A program made the position numbers and the translations under genes. Shown here in pieces: positions 22,762 to 29,966 of a DNA stretch of 64,000 nt; position 1 is the stretch's first letter, and every line of letters starts with the position of its first letter. The notes beneath the pieces were generated by a model. The model saw nothing but the letters and a program-made list of their open reading frames with translations. It did not search any database and was not told where the DNA came from. Where the stretch lies: NCBI RefSeq assembly GCF_022179645.1, contig NZ_BPRA01000012.1, positions 124,001-188,000 on the forward strand, given 5' to 3'. The stretch comes from Methylobacterium thuringiense. Lineage in GTDB: Bacteria > Pseudomonadota > Alphaproteobacteria > Rhizobiales > Beijerinckiaceae.

Positions 22762-23790
22762 ATGACCGGCTCCGAGAGATCAGACGCAGAGACACGCTGG
22801 GCCGGGTGGACCCGCGGCTTCATCCAGGCGCTCGCCGGCATCGTCGCCGGCTATCTCGCGCTCGCCTACGCGATCGACCCTTTCGACAGCGGGCGTTCGC
22901 CGCTGCTCTCCGTCGGCGCGGTGCGGCCGCAGGGACCGCGCACCTCCGCCGCCCTGCGCGGGCGCGATCCAGCCTACCAGGGCGCGGTCTTCGGCAACTC
23001 GCACATTCAGCTCATCGAGCCGGGCCGTCTCGCCCAAACGACCGGGATTCCGTTCGTGCAGCTCTCCATACCGGCGACGGGGCCGAACGAGCAGTTCGCG
23101 TTGATGAACTGGTACCTCCGCCACCATGCCGCGCCCCGTGCCCTGGTCGTCGCCGCCGACAACCTCTGGTGCACGAACGATCCGGCCCTGCCGAACGACA
23201 AACCGTTCCCGTTCTGGTTGTTTTCGGAGCACATTGCGGTCTACCTGCGCGGCCTGCTGCGCTGGTCGGTCCTGGAAGAACTCCCGGACCGGATCGGCTG
23301 GCTCCTACGAAAGCAGCGCGAGACCGCACCGCGCGACGGCTGGTGGGACTACGAGGCCGACTACGCCGCCATCGGCCATACCGGCCATCCGGGCACGGCG
23401 GCCGGCCACGAGGCGCGCGCTCCCGAGATGCCGGAACCCGGAACCGCCGGTCCGTCCTTTCCAGCGGCCGAACGTTTCGCCGCCATCGCAGCGGGCCTGC
23501 CGGCCGAGACGGCGCTGGTGCTGGTGTTTCCGCCGATCTACGCCGACGCGTTGCCCCGGCCCGGAACGCCGCGCGAGCGGGCGGAGCAGGCCTGCAAGGC
23601 GGCGCTCACCGCATCCGTGCGCGGGCACCGGCGCAGTGCCGTGCTGGACTGGCGCCGCGACGGGCCGGAGGCGCGCGACGCGGCCCTGTTCTTCGACCCC
23701 TCGCACTACCGGCACCCCCTTGCGCAGAAAATCGCCGCGGACATCGCCGCCGCCATCGTGACGCTGGAGGACGGCACCAAGGCTCGGTGA
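22762..23790 (+). CDS. Membrane-anchored SGNH-like acetylation partner (AlgJ/AlgX-like)
   Basis: A 342-residue protein with one N-terminal membrane segment (about 18-40) and a periplasmic SGNH-hydrolase-like domain. The nucleophile block is FGNSHIQL (Ser80), and the C-terminal D312-P-S-H315 block supplies the Asp-His pair. Such proteins take acetyl groups from the MBOAT partner and place them on a polymer. The ATG at 22762 is 4 bp past the MBOAT stop; a frame starting at 22723 overlaps the MBOAT gene and is less likely. I infer the acceptor role from the pairing and catalytic blocks, not from close similarity to AlgJ. Confidence 0.8.
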   Translation: MTGSERSDAETRWAGWTRGFIQALAGIVAGYLALAYAIDPFDSGRSPLLSVGAVRPQGPRTSAALRGRDPAYQGAVFGNSHIQLIEPGRLAQTTGIPFVQLSIPATGPNEQFALMNWYLRHHAAPRALVVAADNLWCTNDPALPNDKPFPFWLFSEHIAVYLRGLLRWSVLEELPDRIGWLLRKQRETAPRDGWWDYEADYAAIGHTGHPGTAAGHEARAPEMPEPGTAGPSFPAAERFAAIAAGLPAETALVLVFPPIYADALPRPGTPRERAEQACKAALTASVRGHRRSAVLDWRRDGPEARDAALFFDPSHYRHPLAQKIAADIAAAIVTLEDGTKAR

Positions 23791-24077
23791 CGGCCGCGTG
23801 CCTTCCACGGGCGATCAACGAAGACCGAAAATCTCTATTCGCAGCTGCCCGTAGGACGGCATGAAAGAATTTCTTGAAACTGGATCGTCGAGATCGGTGT
23901 CGAAGTTGAATTTACCGAGAGTTTTACCGATACGACCGTGACGTGTTTACCTCATCGCGGCAGCTTTTCGTGTCGACCCGTCCAATCGGCCCGCCATACG
24001 TTGTGAAGCCACCATCCCTCGATTATACGCTCGCCCATGATCGCGGCTGACCGATAGGGATTGGCGTGAGGCGAACC
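23791..24077. other. Intergenic region before the dksA-like gene
   Basis: 287 bp, somewhat AT-richer than the surroundings, with no coding frame I can support. I see no clear promoter or hairpin. Confidence 0.4.
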
Positions 24078-24497
24078 ATGGCGAAGGTGACGATCGACGA
24101 GAGCTACACGCCCTCCGATGCGGAGCCTTTCATGAACGAGCGGCAGCGCGAGTACTTCCGTCGCAAGCTCGTGAATTGGAAGAGCGAGATCCTTCGGGAA
24201 GCTCAGGGAACGCTCACGTCTCTGCAGAGCGAGAACGAGAACCATCCCGACCTCGCGGACCGCGCCTCGTCCGAGACGGACCGGGCCATCGAGTTGCGGG
24301 CGCGCGACCGTCAGCGCAAGCTCACCAGCAAGATCGATGCGGCCCTCGCCCGGATCGAGGATGGCTCTTACGGCTTCTGTGAGGAAACGGGCGAGCCGAT
24401 TTCGCTCAAGCGCCTCGACGCCCGGCCGATCGCCACCTTGTCGCTCGAAGCGCAGGAACGCCACGAACGCCGCGAGCGTGTCTACCGCGACGATTGA
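24078..24497 (+). CDS. dksA: DksA/TraR-family transcription regulator with reduced zinc site
   Basis: A 139-residue DksA homologue that would bind the RNA polymerase secondary channel and work with ppGpp in the stringent response. The coiled-coil tip carries D-L-A-D-R-A, matching the essential D-x-x-D-x-A. The C-terminal globular part reads GFCEETGEPISLKRLDARP, then ATLSLEAQE. Only the first of the four zinc cysteines of Escherichia coli DksA remains (the others are Thr, Ser and Ala), as in zinc-independent DksA paralogues. The start MAKVTIDE at 24078 is preferred to an in-frame start at 24066. It may be the main DksA of this organism. Confidence 0.9.
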   Translation: MAKVTIDESYTPSDAEPFMNERQREYFRRKLVNWKSEILREAQGTLTSLQSENENHPDLADRASSETDRAIELRARDRQRKLTSKIDAALARIEDGSYGFCEETGEPISLKRLDARPIATLSLEAQERHERRERVYRDD

Positions 24498-24657
24498 GAT
24501 CGATCGCCGGAACCAGACATCTCCGAGAGCAACGCTGAACGGCCAAGGTCATCTTGGCTGTTTTTCTTTGCGCAGGACCGTGCGGTATTTTGCCTGACCC
24601 AGGAACATCGGCGACCAGTTCGGCTTCTCCGGACAATCAACCCGGAGCCATAGTGCA

Positions 24658-24834
24658 ATGTCGAACGATACCCTGATTCCGCTGCTTGCCATTTTCACGA
24701 TCGTGGCGGTCGCCGCCTTCGCGATCTGGCAGCGTGGCCGCGTCGCGAAAGCCAAGAACGATCCGGAGCGCTCGGCTTTCACGAAACACCACGGGGAAGC
24801 GCCCCGCGCCAACCGGCCCGGCACCGAGCACTGA
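24658..24834 (+). CDS. Small single-pass membrane protein (58 aa)
   Basis: An ATG at 24658 opens a 58-residue protein with a transmembrane helix at about residues 6-24 (LIPLLAIFTIVAVAAFAIW), a basic stop-transfer segment (QRGRVAKAK) and a hydrophilic tail. I recognise no family. It lies 160 bp after dksA and is followed by another tiny membrane protein gene. Good helix-plus-positive-tail topology and a clean frame support it being real. Confidence 0.6.
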   Translation: MSNDTLIPLLAIFTIVAVAAFAIWQRGRVAKAKNDPERSAFTKHHGEAPRANRPGTEH

Positions 24835-24927
24835 CAAAATCGATCGCGGGGAGGTCTCGGTTACCGTTTCCTCACCGCTTCGGGACCACGATCGGATCGT
24901 AGCCGAATCAAGGCCCGGAGGTCCGAC

Positions 24928-25095
24928 ATGGACGACTTCTATCGCGGGATCGAAACGTCGCTTCTGGCGCTCACCCTGGTGCTCGGCCTCGCCGTGGCGG
25001 CGACGTCGAACCTGTCGCCGGGCGCCATGACGGGAGTGGAGATCGCCACGACCCTGCCGATGATCTCCGTCACCGCCGGCGAGCCGGCGGAGTAG
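24928..25095 (+). CDS. Small membrane protein (55 aa)
   Basis: An ATG at 24928 opens a 55-residue protein with one hydrophobic helix (residues 11-25, SLLALTLVLGLAVAA). A GGAGG lies six bases upstream, which strongly supports translation. The tail is short and acidic. Function is unknown. It is convergent with the FTR1 permease gene, whose end is 22 bp away. Confidence 0.6.
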   Translation: MDDFYRGIETSLLALTLVLGLAVAATSNLSPGAMTGVEIATTLPMISVTAGEPAE

Positions 25096-25117
25096 GATCG
25101 GGGGCCCACCGCATCCC

Positions 25118-25939
25118 TCAGGACGCGGCAGCCGGGCGGTTCGCCGACGCCGAACCCTTACCGCCGCGGCGGGCCTGCAGCAGCAGGCTGGCCAAGGCGG
25201 CGATGACGACTTGCGTGCCCAAAGCCTCCCAGCTTCCGTTGAGGCCCAGCGTGCTCACGAATTCCGGCACGCCATCGTTGTGCACGGGGATGATGGCCTG
25301 CTCCTGAAGCTCGAGGAAGGCGGCGCCGACCATCTTCAGCGCCATCACGAACAGAAACGCCGACGTGATGATGAACATCGGCCGCAGGGGCAGGCGCAGG
25401 GCCAGCCACTGCATCGCCACGAACATCGCCACGAGCGCGATCGAAGCGGCGGCGAGCCCGGCAAGCAGGCTCCCGTCGAAGCCGTTGGCGCCCTTGGCCA
25501 ACGCATGCAGGAAGAGAACCGTCTCCGCGCCCTCGCGGAACACGGCGAGGAAGGCGATCGCCGCGAGCGAGACGATCGTCCCGGCGCCGAGCGCCTTCTC
25601 GGCGAGGCGGTTCAGATCCGCCTGCCAGGCCCGCGGGTCCTGGCGCAGGAAGAGCCAGCCGCTCATGTAGAACATCAGCGCCGCCGCGAGCAGCATCACG
25701 GCCGCCTCGAACAGGTCGCTGTGGTTGCCGTCGTAATAGGTTTCGAAAATCCAGGCCATGCCGAGGCTCGCAGCCACGGCAGCGGCGGCACCCGCATAGA
25801 GCGGCCCGATCCGCTCGGCGGCCCCCGCCTTGCGCAGGAAGGCCGCCAGGGCGGCGATCACCAAGAGGGCTTCGAGCCCCTCCCGGAACAAGATCGTGAA
25901 GGCCTGTGCGAACGTCGACCCATCCACCATCACGGACAT
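25118..25939 (-). CDS. FTR1-family high-affinity iron permease
   Basis: A 273-residue, seven-helix inner-membrane permease of the FTR1/EfeU type that imports iron, usually ferric iron after oxidation by a partner. The two REGxE motifs required for transport are present: REGLEALL near residue 19 and REGAETVLF near 145. The ATG at 25939 follows a GAGGGA ribosome site and gives the usual short N terminus; a frame to 26047 crosses the operator-like palindrome upstream. No EfeO/EfeB or P19 partner lies next to it, although a multicopper-oxidase-like gene is present elsewhere in the window. Iron-responsive control is likely. Confidence 0.92.
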   Translation of the reverse strand: MSVMVDGSTFAQAFTILFREGLEALLVIAALAAFLRKAGAAERIGPLYAGAAAAVAASLGMAWIFETYYDGNHSDLFEAAVMLLAAALMFYMSGWLFLRQDPRAWQADLNRLAEKALGAGTIVSLAAIAFLAVFREGAETVLFLHALAKGANGFDGSLLAGLAAASIALVAMFVAMQWLALRLPLRPMFIITSAFLFVMALKMVGAAFLELQEQAIIPVHNDGVPEFVSTLGLNGSWEALGTQVVIAALASLLLQARRGGKGSASANRPAAAS

Positions 25940-26020
25940 TCCCTCACTCGACGGCAACGCGCTTCCACCTGACGGCCTGCACGGAGGAAAGACTTCGATC
26001 GATGAACCCGGCAGAATCGG

Positions 26021-26043
26021 TTGTTTGGAACAGTTCCGAACAA
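26021..26043. promoter_or_regulatory. 23-bp palindrome upstream of the FTR1 gene
   Basis: TTGTTTGGAAC and GTTCCGAACAA form near-perfect arms (one mismatch in 11) around a single central A. It lies 81 bp upstream of the FTR1 start. The symmetry suggests a dimeric repressor or activator site. It does not match the Irr ICE box or Fur box as I know them. Confidence 0.55.
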
Positions 26044-26335
26044 GCAATCGCGGGAACGACGACAGGTGAGCGGCCGGCTTGATTTCCAGCGACGGACTAC
26101 CTCCGTTTCGAAGATCTTTTCAAGGCCCCGGCATCTGCAGCGTCGTCGCGGTGGAGCCGACCACACCGATCGGCCGGTCGAGGCGAATGCACGGATTTCA
26201 GGCAGCGAATGCGCTTTCGGCCTGCAACCGAACGGCCATGGCCGGACTTATTCCGGTACAAGTGCGGCCGAGCGTTCCCGGCGAGAATCGATCGAATATT
26301 GCGCGTGGCCGGGCGGTACGCGCGGGCAGGATGTC

Positions 26336-26581
26336 ATGACCGTCAAAAGCCGTCTCGCGGTCCTCCTGACCGGCACGCTTCTATCGGGCTTCGCGGCATC
26401 GACGGCCATCGCCGCTCCCGCGCAGGTCGACCGCAACCCGACGAAAGTGGCGGATGCCGTGCAGGCTCAGCCTGCGACGGCAGTGGACGACGAAGATTCC
26501 GCGACCTGCAGCAAGTCGCGCAAACGCCTCTGGGTGGAAGGTGAGGGCTGGATCGTCCGCCGGATCACGATCTGCCGCTGA
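26336..26581 (+). CDS. Small exported protein (81 aa)
   Basis: A signal peptide at residues 1-27 (ending STAIAAPAQ) is followed by an acidic Ala-rich linker and a basic C-terminal segment with two cysteines (C58 and C80) around RLWVEGEGWIVRRITIC. The two cysteines could form a disulfide in the periplasm. CAGGA lies just upstream of ATG 26336. I do not recognise the family; short exported proteins of this layout are common in Rhizobiales and mostly uncharacterised. Confidence 0.65.
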   Translation: MTVKSRLAVLLTGTLLSGFAASTAIAAPAQVDRNPTKVADAVQAQPATAVDDEDSATCSKSRKRLWVEGEGWIVRRITICR

Positions 26582-26768
26582 AATAGTGGACCGGAACGGA
26601 TTTCACGCCCTCGGCGGATTTCCTTCCCGCCGGCACACGGCCTCAACCGTCAATTTCCTCGGGATCGAGGCCGGTGTCAGCATTCTGCACCGCTGGCCGG
26701 GTGAGGGCGGACGGAACGAGCCTGCAGCCGGTGCGATTGGTGTCGCATCGACTCGGGAGTTTGATCTG

Positions 26769-27197
26769 ATGCGTGCAGCCCTCTACGGCCTCGGCCTTGC
26801 CGCGCTGATATCCGCCGGCACCGTCTCCGGCGCGCTGGCAGGCGAGCGCTTCGGCTATGACGGGTATCCCGGCGGATACGGGTTCGCGAACGAGGCGATC
26901 GGCGGCGACTATATCGGCGCTCCCCTCACGCGCTTTCCCCGTCCGAGCGAATTGGTCCCGCCGGCCTGGGGCTACGGCACCTACGGCGTGCCGACGGTGA
27001 CCGGGATCCGCCAGGCCCCGACCGCGGCGCCGACCCTGACCGTGATCAATGCCGACGAGCCGGCGCCTCGGCGCAGGGGGATGGGGCCCCGGATCCTGTC
27101 GCGGGGTTCGGATCCGCGATGGGCGGACAACACGCGGGGCGCAGAGCCGGATCAGGGCGGAGTCCGCGTCATCTCGGTCACGGTGCCGCGCCGTTGA
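26769..27197 (+). CDS. Exported Gly/Pro/Tyr-rich protein
   Basis: A 142-residue protein with a signal peptide (residues 1-24, ending SGALAGE), then a Gly/Tyr-rich segment (FGYDGYPGGYGF), a Pro-rich middle and a basic C terminus. It has low complexity and no recognised domain, and is likely periplasmic or surface-associated. GGGAG lies upstream of the ATG at 26769. It is the second exported small protein in this stretch, 187 bp after the first. Confidence 0.65.
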   Translation: MRAALYGLGLAALISAGTVSGALAGERFGYDGYPGGYGFANEAIGGDYIGAPLTRFPRPSELVPPAWGYGTYGVPTVTGIRQAPTAAPTLTVINADEPAPRRRGMGPRILSRGSDPRWADNTRGAEPDQGGVRVISVTVPRR

Positions 27198-27364
27198 GGC
27201 AGGCCATCCATACGGTCCCGTATCCGCGCGGTGCGTACGGGCGCGTGTATCTGCGCCCGTACGCATTCGCGCATTGGGACAGTTCAGAACGGGTGCCTTA
27301 ACCTTCTAGTTGCAGTTTCGATGCAACCTTGGATGCGGTCGGGGACGACTGACACAGGGTCTTT

Positions 27365-28261
27365 ATGCACATCGCGATCGTCGATTCGAGCCGCGTCGTC
27401 TTGAAGCTCGTGGCTGGGCTCCTCGAACCGCGCGGCCATGTTCTCGAACTGTTCACGGATTCTTCCGCAGCGCTGGACTACATCGCCTCGCATCCGTCCA
27501 TCACTGCGCTGATTACGAGCCTCGAGGTCCGTCCGATCAGCGGCCTGGAGTTGTGCTGGTCCGCACGCCTGCTCGGCGATGCGAGCCGGCCGCTCTCGAT
27601 CATCGTGATGTCGTCAACGCGCTGCACGCATACGTTGGCCGAGGCACTCGACAGCGGCGCCGACGACTTCATCGAGAAACCGCCGAGCGCCGAGGAGCTG
27701 CATGCCCGCCTGCGGGCGGCCGAGCGGCTCACCACCGTGCAAAGCGCCTTGATCCGGCTGGCGGAGACGGACCCGCTGACCGGGCTGATGAACCGTCGCG
27801 CCTTCATGGCCCGGGCGCAGGATGCCGTGGCGCATGCCGATGCTTCGGGCAGTCTCGCGGCGATCCTCCTCGACATCGACCATTTCAAGCGGATCAACGA
27901 CGCCTACGGACACGATATCGGCGACGAGGCGATCAAGGCGGTGGCCTCGCTGATCTCCGGAAACGGCATCGCCGGACGGCTCGGCGGTGAGGAATTCGCA
28001 TTGCTGCTGCCGGATCGCGATCTCGCCGAGGCCACGGTGATCGCCGAGCGCCTGCGCCGGCGCGCCGTCGCCGTGCGCGTCCCCGTGGAGGCGGGGCCGG
28101 CGAAACTCTCCTGCAGCTTCGGCGTGAGCGCCTGGCGCAGGGGCGACACCGTCGACGGCCTGCTCAAGCGTGCCGACGTCGCCCTGTACGAAGCGAAGGC
28201 GACGGGACGCGACCGCGTCGTCGCCTCGGACGGCGGCATGCCTCTCAGCAAAGCCTGCTGA
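27365..28261 (+). CDS. Diguanylate cyclase with degenerate receiver domain
   Basis: A 298-residue PleD-like protein with a CheY-like domain (1-120) and a GGDEF domain (130-290). The cyclase looks active: DPLTGLMNRRAF, DIDHFKRIND and GGEEF at 207-211. It lacks the RxxD inhibitory site in front of GGEEF, so product inhibition may be absent. In the receiver the phosphorylatable Asp is Ser52 (within ALITSLEVRPISG), while Asp7 and Lys105 remain. Phosphorylation control is therefore unlikely, and another input or protein contact may regulate it. It makes c-di-GMP and would affect motility and adhesion. Confidence 0.92.
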   Translation: MHIAIVDSSRVVLKLVAGLLEPRGHVLELFTDSSAALDYIASHPSITALITSLEVRPISGLELCWSARLLGDASRPLSIIVMSSTRCTHTLAEALDSGADDFIEKPPSAEELHARLRAAERLTTVQSALIRLAETDPLTGLMNRRAFMARAQDAVAHADASGSLAAILLDIDHFKRINDAYGHDIGDEAIKAVASLISGNGIAGRLGGEEFALLLPDRDLAEATVIAERLRRRAVAVRVPVEAGPAKLSCSFGVSAWRRGDTVDGLLKRADVALYEAKATGRDRVVASDGGMPLSKAC

Positions 28262-28474
28262 GACGGACTGGAACGCATTTCGCTAACCATTAAGAAATCT
28301 TAACAAGCAATCGTATATCCTGTCTCGGATCAGGACAGGATTGATCTCGGCATCTCCGAGTCGTCACGAAATCGAACCACTTTTACCCATTCGACCCCTG
28401 GAACGACTCTTGTTCTGAATACCCCCGACACGGCCGCGATGTGCTGCGGTGGGACGCGCAAGGGGGAATGCGGC

Positions 28475-29137
28475 ATGAGTTACGCCGTCGGAGTATTGAT
28501 CGTCGACGAGCCGCCCGGGCTCGATCCGAACTTCCGGGCCACGCTTGAGCATACTCCAGCGCTGCGCACGATCGGCGAGGAAGATCTCGGCCGGGGCGAG
28601 ACGGACACGGTCGTCGCCCTCGTCTGCGTCCGTGCCGCGCTGCCGGAGGCGGCCTGCGAGCGGATCGCGTCGCTCCGCGACAACTACCCCGCCCTGCGCA
28701 TCCTCGTCCTCTTCCAGTCCCTCGGCTCGGACGACCTGCGCCGCCTGCTCGCGGCCGGCGCGGACGCCTTCGTCGGGCGCGGAACGCCGGTGCGCGACGT
28801 CTGCAGCGTCATCCTCGGCCTCGCCGGCGCCACGGCGGAGATCGGGACGGCAGAGATCGGCCTGGACACGCGCGACCACGTCCTGATGGCCGCTCCCGAG
28901 ACCCTGTCCCTGACGCCCCGCGAGGCGGAGGTTCTACGCTTCCTCAGCGCCGGGTTCTCGAACAAGGAGGTGGCGCGGCGCCTGTCGCTGTCCGTGCGCA
29001 CCGTCGAGACGCACCGGCTCAATCTGCGCCGCAAGACTCAGACGGGACGCCTCAAGGATCTCGTGATGCTTGCCCGCCAGCTCGGCCTCGATCCGGTTGT
29101 CGACGTCGATCCGCCGCGCCGGGTCGCCTCACATTGA
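28475..29137 (+). CDS. LuxR-family transcription regulator with pseudo-receiver
   Basis: A 220-residue NarL/FixJ-like protein. The C-terminal LuxR HTH is intact (LTPREAEVLRFLSAG, FSNKEVARRLSLSVRTVETH, about residues 147-190). The N-terminal receiver-like domain lacks the acceptor Asp (the strand reads VVALVCVRAAL) and the conserved Lys (VGRGTP), so it is probably not phosphorylated. AGGGGGA lies upstream of the ATG at 28475. It follows a diguanylate cyclase that also has a degenerate receiver. Targets are unknown. Confidence 0.88.
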   Translation: MSYAVGVLIVDEPPGLDPNFRATLEHTPALRTIGEEDLGRGETDTVVALVCVRAALPEAACERIASLRDNYPALRILVLFQSLGSDDLRRLLAAGADAFVGRGTPVRDVCSVILGLAGATAEIGTAEIGLDTRDHVLMAAPETLSLTPREAEVLRFLSAGFSNKEVARRLSLSVRTVETHRLNLRRKTQTGRLKDLVMLARQLGLDPVVDVDPPRRVASH

Positions 29138-29153
29138 GACGGCAGCGGACAGC

Positions 29154-29726
29154 CTATCTGGCCAGCTTCGACAGTTTGAGCGCGACGGCGCCGTCGGCAC
29201 GTTCGGGTTCCCCGGCCTCGCCATCCGTCAGTATCGGGCGGGCGGCGACGGCGTAATCGCCCCGCCGCCGTCCCGTCGGATCCTCGAACACGCCGGCCCA
29301 GAGGCCGTTCCGTCTGGCCCAAGCCTGCGTCTCGTCCGTGAAATACGTGGTGTCGACGAAGCGGTCGGACACCGCGAGCCCCGACGCCACCATCCAGGCG
29401 TTCAGGTCGTCGCCGCCCAAGCGGCAGATCGCCAGCGTACGATGGGACGGGTCGAGACCGCGCGTCTCGCAAGCGATGACGGCCTCGCCGATATGCTCGG
29501 ACAGCGCACGCGCAGCCTGCCGGCCGCACGGCACGATCCGGCCGCCCTTGCCCTGGCAGGTCTGGCCGAGGCCCGGAGCCGCGACGCCTGCGAGGCCGAC
29601 GACGGTGCCGCGCACGCGCAACGTGTCGCCGTCGATCACGGTTGCACGGCCGGTCAGCGTCTCGCCGGCTCGCGCGCTGCCGCTCAGGAGGGCGATCGCA
29701 GCCAATCCGAAAGCCGCGTGTCTCAT
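29154..29726 (-). CDS. Exported thermonuclease-fold protein lacking catalytic residues
   Basis: A 190-residue protein with a signal peptide (1-20, ending GSARAGE) and a staphylococcal-nuclease (SNase/OB) fold: VIDGDTLRV, then GLAGVAAPGLGQTC, then DPSHRTLAICRL. Compared with active members (typically I-R-L-x-G-I-D-A-P-E), the positions of Arg35, Asp40 and Glu43 of the staphylococcal enzyme are Gly44, Ala49 and Gly52. Only the third active-site Arg (Arg96) remains. It is probably not a nuclease; nucleic-acid or protein binding in the periplasm is possible. The C-terminal tail after residue 150 is unusual and acidic. Confidence 0.82.
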   Translation of the reverse strand: MRHAAFGLAAIALLSGSARAGETLTGRATVIDGDTLRVRGTVVGLAGVAAPGLGQTCQGKGGRIVPCGRQAARALSEHIGEAVIACETRGLDPSHRTLAICRLGGDDLNAWMVASGLAVSDRFVDTTYFTDETQAWARRNGLWAGVFEDPTGRRRGDYAVAARPILTDGEAGEPERADGAVALKLSKLAR

Positions 29727-29860
29727 GGGACCTCTCGTCGTCGGACCCCGCACCGACGGTGCCGGGGACTCGCCACAGCCAAGAGCAAAGCAATTAACGA
29801 TCCAGCATAGCCGGCAACGGTCCGAAGCCGGCCGGGCGGCAGCGCGGGGTTCCGTCCCCC

Positions 29861-29966
29861 TTAGAGCGCTTTCCGACCAAGTGGGTGCCGGTTTGTCGAA
29901 AGAAGGCGCGTCACAACAAGGCTTAGAGGCGCCGGCCCGATGCAATCGGGTCGGGTACGGCTCTAG
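29861..29966. repeat. TTAGAGCGCTTTCC-type intergenic repeat
   Basis: A sequence with TTAGAGCGC and CTCTAG ends, an internal ACCAAGTGGGTGCCGG and an inner CCCGATGCAATCGGG hairpin. It matches a repeat type widespread in Rhizobiales genomes that I recognise from the TTAGAGCGCTTTCCGACC start. Its last bases overlap and provide the stop codon of the topoisomerase gene. Confidence 0.6.

Noticed and set aside
24602-24630. GGAAC elements that could be EcfG general-stress promoters (here and at 26029, 28270)
   Set aside because: None has a CGTT at the required 16-17 base distance.
28290-28304. CtrA-like TTAA...TTAAC upstream of the LuxR gene
   Set aside because: The spacer is 6 rather than 7 bases, and it lies in an AT-rich stretch where such matches are likely by chance.
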